Shown here piece by piece: positions 45,701-55,200 of a DNA stretch of 64,000 bases; position 1 is the stretch's first letter; the number at the start of each line of letters is the position of its first letter. A program made the position numbers and the translations under genes. Origin of the DNA: Edaphochlamys debaryana (Eukaryota; Chlorophyta; Chlorophyceae; Chlamydomonadales). The notes under the pieces are model-generated. The model ran no database searches. It was not told where the DNA came from and saw nothing but the letters and a program-made list of their open reading frames with translations. Where the stretch lies: contig JAEHOE010000103.1 in the NCBI GenBank assembly GCA_016858145.1, positions 1 to 64,000 of the forward strand, in the 5' to 3' direction.

Positions 45701-48700
45701 AGCCGCCAGTGCAATCTATTTTTGCTGAGGAGCTGCGTCCGCGGTTTGGGGCGGAGCGGATTGAGCTCGGCACCTGGTTTCACTGTTGTGGCCTTGCTGA
45801 AAGCAAAATAGCAGCCTACGGTCTCCCTAGCAGTGCTGGCTCAACAGCTTACCGTCCCTTCTGCCCCCTCACGCATGCAATGATACAGCCAAGCCATCTC
45901 CGCCGCCTGTCAAGAGCCCTGCAGGTGAATGCCTTCGTGAGCTCCATACGTATCCTCTGCTGTCTTCTTGTTGATGAGTCAGCGGCCTGGCCAAGGCTTC
46001 CACAGGGTCATCTGACATCCCATCTCTGTGCGCCCCGGCCGCCCCTTCACGCATGCACTGATGCATACAGCCAAACCTCCGTCGCCGCCTACTGGGAACT
46101 TTGACTGTGAGTGCTTCGCTCGAGGGAGTACCTCTTAGGTCTCTACACGAGCTTTAGGCGGTTGGGGGCCACAGCAAGCATACCTCCCATACAGTCAGCT
46201 AAATCTGGTCATAGTCTCTCGCTGCCAGTCTAAGTCCGATAGCTCGTCACTGTCCGGACACCCTCTGATGCCCTCTGACACTATTCCGCCGTCCACTGCC
46301 CCCCCTTTGGTGGCTCAACACGTGCGGGCGTGGCCGCAGCCTGCGAGAGTCCCTCCTGGTGGTGCACCGACCGCGGGCAGGTTCTGGAGCAAGTGAACTG
46401 CGGCGACGGTGACAGCAAACTGGTGCGGCCTTTTGCGGGTTTAAAGCGAAAACGGACCGCAAAGTAGTGTATGCAAGCTGGTTGTAGCAGATAGAGCCGT
46501 CTTGCTTACAAACATACTTGTATATGCCATGGCTTTTGTCCTCCCTGAGTTAGCCAAACTCAAGGAAGCTGAGAGTCAAAGCATGCGCCCCCTCAACCGC
46601 GCTGACACGTACAGGACTGGGTCTGCACTGATGACTTCAAATACCAGCGCGGAGTGATCCTCTCGTCAGAGAACTGCAAGACCGATAACGAGGCCACCGG
46701 CTGGCCTTGGGCCGATGCTGAGCTTTGTCCGCGCAAGTGGTCTGGTGAGAGGGCGATTGGTTAGAGGGTTATTTAGGTTATATAGCTGGGGTTGACTAGC
46801 GCACGATGTGGCAGACAGCATGGCAGGTCAAGGCAGGAGGGTTCTCTGTGACCTCCACTTGGTTGGATAAGTATATGGCATTGCTATGTACAGTACGCAG
46901 TCGCAGCCTCCGGGCGGGTCTTACTAGCAGCGCTTGCTCAACAGCTGACCTTCCCTGCCCCCCCTTCACGCATGTGATAATGCAGCCAAGCCATCGCCGC
47001 CGCCTGTCAAGAGCCCTGCAGGCGAGTGCCTTTAAAATATATAAAGCCCTAAACCCTATGTCCGCTTGATTGCTCTGACTTCCCATCTCTGTGCACCCCG
47101 CCCGCCCCTTCACGCGTGCTTTTATGTATACAGCCACAACTTCGCCGCCGCCTACTGGGGGCTCCCCATGTGAGTGCTTTGCAGTAGCTCTTACGGCTTT
47201 GTACGCTGCTCAATGCAATCTGGGGACACAGTAACAATACCTCAATATAGAACACGGCAACAATACCTTAACATACACAATGAGCTGAGGCTGGCAGCGG
47301 TCGCTTGCTGCCTGTCTAAACCACTGAGCTGAGATCTGTATCACCTCACGGCCGTACGTAAGGCCCTCGACACGACAAACAATGCACCATTGTCCTCTGA
47401 CGCACAAAACCCACCAATACGCCTTGCCGCCTCATCGCCGCTTCACCCTGGATGGGACGTTCGTATGTGACGCCGCAGCCTGTGAGCGCCCGGACTGGTG
47501 GTGCACCGACAGCGGACAGGTCCTGGAGCAAGTGGACTGCGGCGACGGTGATAGCAAACTGGTGCGGCCTTCTATCTGCTTGCGGAATTTTAGCGAAGCT
47601 GGACTGCAAAGTAATGCACCAAGGCCGCATGTTTGTTAGAGGCAGGGTTGGTTTATGGGAGGGTTTATGCGCGCCCTCAACCTACAATGCTGGCCGGACA
47701 GGACTGGGTCTGCTAAACTGGTGAGGCGGACTGCTAGCTGCTAGATAGCGGATCTTGAGCAAGAGGAGCCCGCGCAGTAGTGCATGCAAGCTGCTTCAGT
47801 ATCATAAGTTGTGTCCTCAGCCCAAGCGAACTTGAGAGTCAACGTATGTGCCCCCTCAACCGCGCTGACACGTGCAGGACTGGGTCTGCACCGATGACTT
47901 CAAATACCAGCGCGGAGTGATCCTCTCGTCAGGGGACTGCAAGACCGATAATAAGGCCACCGGCTGGCCTTGGGCCGATGATGAGCTCTGCCCGCGCAAG
48001 TGGAGAGACGGTGAGAGGGTGCATAGAATGCGCGAGAGAGCCCACAGAGACGTGGTGCGGCAGGTCGGAGGACTCCCTACATAGCAACCTTGGGGCCAAA
48101 GCCAGCAAGCAGCGTTTGCAGTTCGTTACACGGCCGATAGCAGTCCCTGCCAACGCATACATGCGAGAGGGTACTCAGTCATCCCCCGTACATGTTCTAG
48201 GTTTGAATCCGCCAAGGAGGGGGAGCTGAGCATGCCACGGAAAGGTGACCTACCTCCCCCTTCCCGCACGCATGCATGACTCATCAATCCGTCCCCTTAC
48301 TCATGCATTGATGAAACAGCCACTCAAGCTGTCACCGCCGCAGCCGCCGCAGCCGCCGCTACCGCTACCCCGCCCGGTGCTGCCACCAATGCATTGAATG
48401 TTGATGTGTTCCATTTTACCACATGATCACCATGGCATTTGCATCTGCCAACGAGCACCGAGGAGAGAAGCAGGTTAACATGTAGCACTTGATGGACGTG
48501 CGTGAGGCCCGCACACCGCTGCTACATACCCCCGCCCATTGCCCCTCACATACAATCCCGCCCCCGCTCCTCCCTTACTGCCCCTTCCGCTACATGTGAT
48601 ACTCGCGTGCGCGTCCTGCAGGGCATGTGCCCGCAGACGGTTGCGATCCTCGGCCGGAGGTAGAGATTTGGTGCGACCGTGGCTACAATCCGGTCCTCGA

Positions 48701-49089
48701 ACGTTTCGACTGCGATGGCGACGGCAAAATGGTGCGGCGGCCTGCTGCTAGCGGGTCTCGAGCATAAGCGCGCGCTGTGGCAAGGGAGCCTCAGGGCCTT
48801 CATCCTTCACGCATAAGTGTATCCAGTCCATCGGACGTTTATGAGGCGTGCACCCACCCCCACCCAACATTCCGGCCTTTGCCGCGCACAGGACTGGATC
48901 TGTACCGCTGAATACCATGCAGACGACAATTCCTTCAGTTTGCCGCAGCGTGCAGTGATCCTCACTTCAACGGGTTGTGACAGGAGCAATGAGGCCACCG
49001 GCAGGCCCTGGGCCGGTGCTGAGCTTTGTCCGCTCAAGTGGGCTGGTGAGTGTAGTGAGTGGGTGAAGAGGCAGGGTCAAGCTGGTTAG
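39139..49089 (+). CDS. Gene C: secreted tandem six-Cys-module protein (novel family)
   Basis: About 930-945 residues from a signal-peptide exon, a basic Pro-rich exon, ten A+B modules and several Pro/Ala linker exons (detailed in the sub-entries). Each A exon enters in phase 1 and leaves in phase 0; each B exon enters in phase 0 and leaves in phase 1. One module reads C-x(n)-W-[WF]-C-x(n)-[DN]-C-[DG]-G-D-x-x-K, then DW[VI]CTD, R-G-V-x-L-S-S-x-[GD/N]-C, T-G-W-P-x-A-P and C-P-x-x-W. That gives six Cys per ~70 residues. The acidic D-C-D-G-D-G-K loop resembles DxDxDG calcium loops (thrombospondin type 3, Excalibur), but this is inference. The 3' end is uncertain: B10 may run through its donor-like GTGAGT to a TAG at 49087-49089, or splice to an unseen terminal exon. 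I do not recognise the family; an extracellular matrix, mating or wall role is plausible. Confidence 0.8.
40303..44409 (+). other. Gene C modules 1-6 (exon pairs)
   Basis: A/B exon coordinates: A1 40303-40388, B1 40499-40631; A2 41457-41554, B2 41814-41949; A3 42131-42222, B3 42362-42491; A4 42872-42963, B4 43083-43209; A5 43428-43528, B5 43742-43871; A6 44096-44181, B6 44280-44409. The loops read VDCGDGDSK, QDCDGDQK, VDCDGDQK, VDCDGDGTK, ADCDGDQK and VNCDEDEK. B exons share DW[VI/T]CTD (DLICTR in B2) and TG[WFY]P. These six pairs are well diverged from each other, so they are older duplications than modules 7-9. Introns within a pair are about 100-260 bp and introns between pairs are longer. 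Confidence 0.85.
44629..44954 (+). other. Gene C Pro-rich linker exons between modules 6 and 7
   Basis: Two small exons, 44629-44727 (QSPPPVGGSRRPPPRRPPP, continuing PTPKPASLFSPSPS) and 44919-44954 (EPSPSPTKGPA), have CAG acceptors, GTAAGC/GTGAGT donors and phase 1-1. They insert a flexible, probably O-glycosylated spacer without disturbing module phase. Confidence 0.65.
45252..48010 (+). other. Gene C modules 7-9 with linkers: recent ~1.1 kb tandem units
   Basis: A7 45252-45334, B7 45466-45595, linkers 45889-45924 and 46071-46106. A8 46340-46422, B8 46615-46744, linkers 46986-47021 (GC donor) and 47134-47169. A9 47479-47561, B9 47878-48010. The three A exons are nearly identical (ERPDWWCTDSGQ, EQVNCGDGDSKL), as are the B exons (CTDDFKYQRGVILSS, KATGWPWAD). 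The linkers KPSPPPVKSPA recur in two units. Introns are also alike, so whole units were copied. All linkers are 36 bases and phase 1-1. Confidence 0.85.
47699..47727 (+). pseudogene. Recombined remnant exon inside gene C (B start fused to A end)
   Basis: After an acceptor identical to that of B7 (GGCCGGACAG), the sequence starts as a B exon (GACTGGGTCTGC) and jumps directly to the last codons of an A exon (AAACTG then GTGAGG). The result has an in-frame TAA and no Cys pattern. The following ~150 bp resemble intron A-B. It looks like a deletion between two modules. A complete B9 follows at 47878, so splicing past this remnant keeps the protein intact. Confidence 0.75.
48320..49045 (+). other. 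Gene C Ala-rich linker and module 10
   Basis: A tentative exon at 48320-48376 (TQAVTAAAAAAAATATPP) keeps phase 1-1 if it ends at the GTGCTG donor. A10 is 48622-48731 (EIWCDRGYNP, ERFDCDGDGKM). B10 is 48892-49045, longer than the others because of an insertion after DWICTAEY (HADDNSFSLPQ) before RAVILTSTGC. TGRPWAG replaces TGWPWAP. This is the last module I can find in gene C. Confidence 0.65.
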
Positions 49090-51626
49090 CAGCAGCAGCA
49101 GGCGGCTGCTGGGGTTCGCCGGGGCACACACCAACGCGTGATGTGGCAGGTGGGGCCAGGTGTGTCATGCGTACCTGACGACCCTGCGCTGAACCCCACC
49201 AGCACTTAGGTGCCCATGGTTTTGACCTTAGCAGCACGACGGCTGCATGTCTGTGTGCGTGCGGACAGCGTGCATTAGCTAGGGGCAGCGGGTCTGCGGG
49301 TTGCCCCTCGGGGCGGCCCTTGCCCTTGTAGGTAGCGCTAGTAGCATTGGTTGGCCGTACGTAGACCCTCACCCCGCTGCACACCCCATACGTGCCACCT
49401 GACGCACACACTCGCCCCCCACCTCCTCCCCTAGGTGGCGGCTAGTCTGCATACCTGTGCGCGACCGGTACTTACTTGAGCATGGCTAGAGCCACCCACG
49501 AGGAGCTCCTCGGGGTGGCCTGTCCCACTGAGGCTTTCCGTTGATATAACCATTTCCTGCATCTGCACTGAAAGCACGGCTACTACATGTCGAGCAGTCT
49601 GTGGCTGCAGGTGGTCCCTTGCCATACTCTTTCGGTGTAACTCTTAAATGGAAGGCGTGCGCTACGTAGATAGACTGACGGTGTTGCTACGACGCTCCGC
49701 TGCTTACTATCACTTGGCGTTTTGATACTAGAGGTCCCTGGTGTGTTCAAGTGCTCGCCGGTTCGGCTGTGCAGCATGAAATGCTGGCTCCCTGCCTGTG
49801 CCCCAAGCAGCAGAAGATACATACACTACATACACGCTGCGCATGTAGCGCGTGGACTTGGAGGAGGCCTGGGTCCAGCCGTCACGGGCCCCGGGCCGCT
49901 CACCTGGAGCACCTGCCGCAGTATGTTTGACGTCATCACGATGATGCAGCACAGCAGCACGATCTGCCGTACGGAATTGAAGTAAAGGTGAAGTGAGTGG
50001 ATGCTAAGCAATCCGTGGGCGCCCCCAAACCCACACGCACAGCACGCCCCGGCCCCACCTGCGCGTCGGAGGGGCACTGCAGCCCCCCCGCCTCCCCCCC
50101 CCGCCGGCTCCATGCCCAGCACCGAGAAGGCGTAGGCCAGCACCAGGCCCATGTACGACAGATGGGAGAGCATTTGGAGCAAGCGGTGCCGACAAGGTGG
50201 GCCTTGTGGATGGGCCGGCCTGCGTAGCCGCCTGTGAACGTGGAACCCATCTTGCACTGAACGTGCATGCATGGCTAGCAGAGACCCCGGGTTGGTGCAA
50301 GGGCTGCTGGGGAGAAAGGGGAGGGCCGGGACCGCAGCTACGCCGCCAGCGGAGAAAGCCGAGCAGACCCGCTTACCTCATTGTTTGCCTGTGAGCGGCA
50401 GCAGCCGCGAGTCCTCCGCTTTTGGCACGCCATCGCCCGAGCCCGCCGGAGCCTGAGGGTAACGAAGGCGTTGCGCCGCAGCAGACAGAGGGGCACCTCG
50501 TGAGAAGTCGAAGCTTCGAGTGCATCCGAACGGGGTGAATAGGTGTATGGCGAAGGCCAGCGCAATCGGGCTGTGGCGGTGTAGCCTGTTACGGGGCCTG
50601 CGCGGCAGGAAGCGGGGTGGGGCAGCGGCCGTACCCGGACCACGTGAAGGGGCCGGACGGGCAAGCGGGGGACAAACCAGGTCCGACGGGCGAGGATAGG
50701 GCGTGAGGCCGGGGTGCAAGAGGGCTAGTGCAGTCGGCGGGCTATGAAGCATGGCTCCCCTCCGTCCGCCGCGAGCGGGGTGCTCTGGGATCGCACAGGG
50801 CCCTACATCTCCCGTCGGTGCTCATCTCAGTCATCGTGTGAAAGGGCAGGGCGCGCGACCAAAAACCGCAGGGAGAGCGCCAGTACCGTACGTGGCGCAG
50901 CCCGGAAGGCGGACCGGGAAGCACTTGCCCTGACCCTGCCGGCGGGCGCCACGCGGCCATCGACGGCCGTCAGACCGAACCCACAGCAAACCCACCCGAC
51001 CGACCCAACCACGCACGCAACGGGACCAAACCCTACGGCGCCCATCCAGCGCCTGATGAGTCAACACAACCCGAAGCACGCACCACCCCCAGGGACTCCC
51101 CACGGGGCGCAACGGTGCCCTCTGGCGGCGGCTGTAGCTGCTGCCTGGCTGGGATGCCGCCCCCTCGGTGCGCGCTCCTCGGGGCTGGGCGGGGGCCTCT
51201 GGCATGTGTTTGCTTGGATACCAGAGAGGCCCCTGCACCACCTGGGCAGGCCCCTGCAACCCCCCGGCGGGCAGCCCCAAAGGTAGGGAGGCCGAACCAA
51301 CCGCTACCTGGGCATCGGGCCTGAGAGGTTGTTAGGCGCCAAAACGAGCGTCCTGATATGAATGGTGCCTGACACCAGATGAGCATGCAGCAGTTGAAGC
51401 CGCACTCGGCTTTGCGCTCTCGCTTCAAGTAGTAAGTCTTCTTCGCTGCTGTAATGTTCACTCCGGCTGCGTGCGCGCGTGGACTGGCGACACATGTATG
51501 GACGTCGACGTGTGACGCCGCAGCTTACCATCTGGCCCATGAAGAGCGAGCTTATCGAGCCTGTCAGTTAAAGATTTCTCCTCGCCGCTCCAGTCTCCCA
51601 GTCAGCCGGCCACACATACACGTTTC
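49090..51626. other. Intergenic region between genes C and D
   Basis: Apart from the membrane-protein fragment (49904-50230, minus strand), about 2.5 kb contains no gene I can support. It must hold the gene C 3' UTR and the gene D promoter. The last ~120 bp (around 51500-51620, with CGCAGCTTACCATCTGGCCC and CACACATACACG) resemble the region just upstream of gene C. Confidence 0.5.
49904..50230 (-). pseudogene. Membrane-protein gene fragment between genes C and D
   Basis: On the minus strand a hydrophobic segment, LSYMGLVLAYAFSVLGMEPA, is followed by a Gly-rich stretch and CPSDAQ ending at a donor at 50059. A second exon, 49963-49904, fits in phase and reads IVLLCCIIVMTSNILRQVLQ before GTGAGC. 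The two parts of the first exon join only if the frame changes inside the long C runs (50083-50102). No start, stop or further exons are evident. It may be a decayed gene or part of one with unrecognised exons. Confidence 0.4.
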
Positions 51627-52257
51627 ATGAACATGGTTACCAGCAGGCGTAGACCTCCCCATTTGTTTTGGAAGGCTCCGCTAATGATTGCGGTCCTGAT
51701 GGTCTCAATGTGGCAGTCGGAAGGTGAGAACCCGGCGCCTAGAATTACGCAAACTGCTGGTCACAATGAAGCCTGCCTGCCTCGCGGCTACCCGTAAACT
51801 CGTCTAGGATCGCAGTATATGGCAGTCGTCTTGAGCTGGCAGGCGGCCCCTCAAACTTTGCGCTTGGTGCGCAGGAAGCGCAGTGTACGCAGAGAGGCAA
51901 CTACTGTGCTCAACTGAATGCGCTGGCAGACCAAAATACCAAAAGACCTCGTCGGCAGTGATCGCCTACCCCCCACACGGCGGTGCATGCCCGCCGCCGA
52001 GCGACCCCCGCCGCCCCGGCTTCGCCCCGGCGGGCCCCCGCCCCCCACACTCCTGCCACCCTGTGCGCCCTTCCCGAGCGCCCCGGCCCCTTGTCCACTG
52101 CGGCTTCTCCTCTTCCCCTTTCCTCCAGGGCGGACTCATCAGCCCCCTCGTCGGGTGTCCCACAAGCCGCCGATGATGAAACTACAGCGCCAACCTCCTG
52201 AGCACTCCAAGCCCCCAGCTCATCACAGAAACCCCGCGCGGCTGGTGCGGCTTCGAT
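51627..52257 (+). other. Gene D N-terminal exons
   Basis: Exon 51627-51723 encodes the signal peptide and ends in phase 1 with GTGAGA, as in gene C. Exon 52129-52257 reads RTHQPPRRVSHKPPMMKLQR and onward in the same frame as gene C exon 2; its donor is either CTG|GTGCGG at 52241-52244 or, to keep phase 1 into A1, the GTAGGC after 52257. The alternative frame stops at a TGA, which helps fix the frame in both genes. Confidence 0.65.
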
Positions 52258-55200
52258 GTAGGCATGAATTGTTCTTGCCAATCCGCGCGTGTACTCTAGC
52301 TTCTAGCGATAGCTATAAGCAGCCTGCGTGCCAGACTACTGCTGTAGCTGGACAGGTCCCTGCCGTAGCTAGGCGTCCTTCTGGCCTACGGAGCTTCATG
52401 CGGTGACTCACTGACGCGCCTGTCTGTCACCGCCCCTTGACTGCGTGCAGCGGCGCGTTCGCCTCCTTCCCCCGGGTTTGTGATCCTACCATTTCCAAAG
52501 CCAGAAGCAGGTGCGACAAACGTGTTTTTTGTGCTGCCCCTCGGGGTACAGCCAGCCTGGCGTACACGGTTTCAGTTGCAATTGCTTACGGCTGCGTGCC
52601 TGCCCAGGAGGCTCGCGCCCTAAATGTCTAGGTTGCCAACGCCACTCTTCACCCTGACGGGTAACTAATTCCGCTTTCCACCGCCTCCATCCCGACGCTG
52701 CTGTTTGCTCCCCCGCGAATCACCTCAGACTGCCCGCCTCCACCGTCCTCATGGTGCGCCGAGACCGGGCAGGACCTGATAAAAATGGACTGCGGCGATG
52801 GCGATTCCGCACTGGTGCGTTTTGGTGCTACTTGCTGGTGGTCAAGCCGCAGAGCGGAAGCCGCGAATAGTCGAGGTGAAGCGTTGCGAACACTGCCAAT
52901 CAGAGCCTGCATGTAATGAAGTTGCATGATGAGTGCGCCTTAATGCCGCCGGATCGCACTGCTGAGCATGGCCCACTGCTGAGTGTGGCTAATTGAAGGG
53001 GGCAAGGGAACCAGACGTTTTCAAGGAAGCTTTGCTCACCCTAATCTACCTAACCGCCGTGCATAGGACTGGGTCTGCACCGATTACGCGAACGAGCAGC
53101 GTGGAGTGATGCTTTCCTCGAAGGGGTGCAAGACCGACAATGGGGCCACCGGCTGGCCCTGGGCTCCCGACAGCTACTGCCGCCCCTTGTGGTCTAGGGG
53201 TGAGTGCGCTGCGCGCTTTTCTTCAACCGATGGCACTCTACTACTACGTAGCATCTATCTGTCAGCTTGCTTGTGGCCCCTCTCCCCCGGGGCTATATAT
53301 CACAGCCAGCGCGTGGCTATCAGCATGCATGCAGCTGGCTAGCTGGAGCCGCACAACCGCCTCCCACGGTCAATTAGCATCCCCTGCTGACACCCTGATG
53401 AAGCGCCAGCCTGGACCCCTGGCCCCCAACGGCCACTGCTGTGCGTGTAATATATATGCATGCCGGTATGCACATATTCTCGCTGACATGCATGCATGGA
53501 TCTGGGGAGCTGCCTTCGCTCAACCAATAGCCACCGGACCTTTGCTCAGCGTTTGTGATGAGCTTAGTGAGCTTGAGGTCCCTCTAGGGGCTACCAACAA
53601 TCCCATTATAGCTTGTCAGCATGCAGCAACCTGCGGGGGCCAGCGGTCGGTCGAGCTCACATATTTTGATGGCAGCAGTGTCCGTCTGGCAGTTTAGTGG
53701 CCATATTCTAGTTTCTACTTCCCCATTCCATCGTAGATAGCTAGATGCTTCTGCTTACCTAACTTGCCAAGGAGGCAAGTTGAGTCATCGGCTAGCTACC
53801 AGTCAGCCCGTGGGTCCCTTATCGTATCCCCTTCCTTTCGTTGCCTCTATCCCTCTTTTCAGACCCATCCTGTCGGTCGGCGATGCCGGATGACTGGTGC
53901 AACAACAACAATCCGGAGACAAAGCTCCCCCGCCGGATCAGGAATAACGAGTAAGCCAGGGGGGACCTCGGCGCCACTCAGTCATCATGTGGTTGATTGA
54001 TTATGGGGAAACGGGCCAGGGGGGGCTTCATATGGAAAGCGCTTACCGTGAGGCGCCCAATTCCGCTTTCAAAACCAAAAACGGAGGCTTAATTGCAAAG
54101 TTATGGGGGCCCAAAGTTCTCGGTCGGTCGTCGGTCGGGGGGGTCGGGGAATTTTAGGAGGCTGTATGGCGGAACTTTGTCACCGCGGCGTAGAGCAGCT
54201 CCCAGTGTTATCCCACACGCCCTGAGCATGCAGCAAGGCAAGCTTTCATGCTGGTAAGTCACTCGCTCGCACCCTTCCAGCGGTGTTAGGCGGTCGGGAC
54301 CGGTGAGACATGTCGGCATGCCGGATCCCGGGCACACACGCAGCCACCCAAGGGCGTCTCCCAGGTGTTCCCAGAAGCCCGCCTTCCACTCCCGCGCATC
54401 ACACCGCACAATAATTGCAAAGCATGGCCCTGATACCGCCCTTTAGTGCCGAGCCGTTGGTCAATCGACGGGTCGGGGTCCGTGGCATGATTGATGGTAC
54501 CCGACCAACCTGGGCCACCGGGAGTGCTGTGCGCGCCTACGGCGGATAGTGCTCGCGGCCAGCAGTTCAGCGAGCCGCGATGGGCACTGATTGGCGTACA
54601 TACAGACCATGTACGGCAGTGTCGTACACTGTCGTACACTGTGGGGGGTCGGGGAACTTTATTTGGGGCATGATATCGGGGAACTTTGTTTGGACACCCC
54701 CCCCTGAACGGGCGGTGTGCTGTCTGTGTTTCCCCCAGCCGTAGCGGGCTAGCAGGATTCGAACCCTGGGTTCCGTCCACAAGGGACCCGGTCCACTCCG
54801 ATGGACTCCACTTCGTTATGGCGGCGGGGGACATACACAGAAAGCTCCCTTGACGACATGTTCGCTGGGTACGCTGCTGTAAAGTAGGCAAGCTCTAAAG
54901 TGGTCGGGGGAAGCGAAGAGCGAGAGCCTCATAGGCCCGCTCGGCCTCATCCCCCAGACCCGCGGGTCTCACCCCTCACCCGCCCCTCGCCCATGCCCCC
55001 GCCCTGCCCCAGCCCCCTGCCCCCCCCCCCCCGTGCTCCCGCGCGCAGATGGGTGGACTGCGACTTGGATGGACACCAGGTGAGGCCTGAACTGGGCAGA
55101 AAGAGGGCGCTGCCGAGATCAAATGCTACGGTACATACAAGCCTCTGAACCCACAATCCATCGGGCAGACCTACACCTGCTGCTGGGAACGGGGTCAACT

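Noticed and set aside
45340..48080. Repeated similar segments considered as a CRISPR array
   Set aside because: The repeats are exons and introns of a tandem-module gene with unequal spacing; there are no short direct repeats with unique spacers.
48195..48225. Second B-box-like phrase (GGTTTGAATCC)
   Set aside because: No tRNA fold around it; intronic in gene C.
54740..54800. tRNA-like B box (GGTTCGAATCC on the minus strand)
   Set aside because: The T arm pairs poorly and no acceptor stem, D arm or anticodon arm can be drawn. At most it is a SINE or tRNA-derived remnant.
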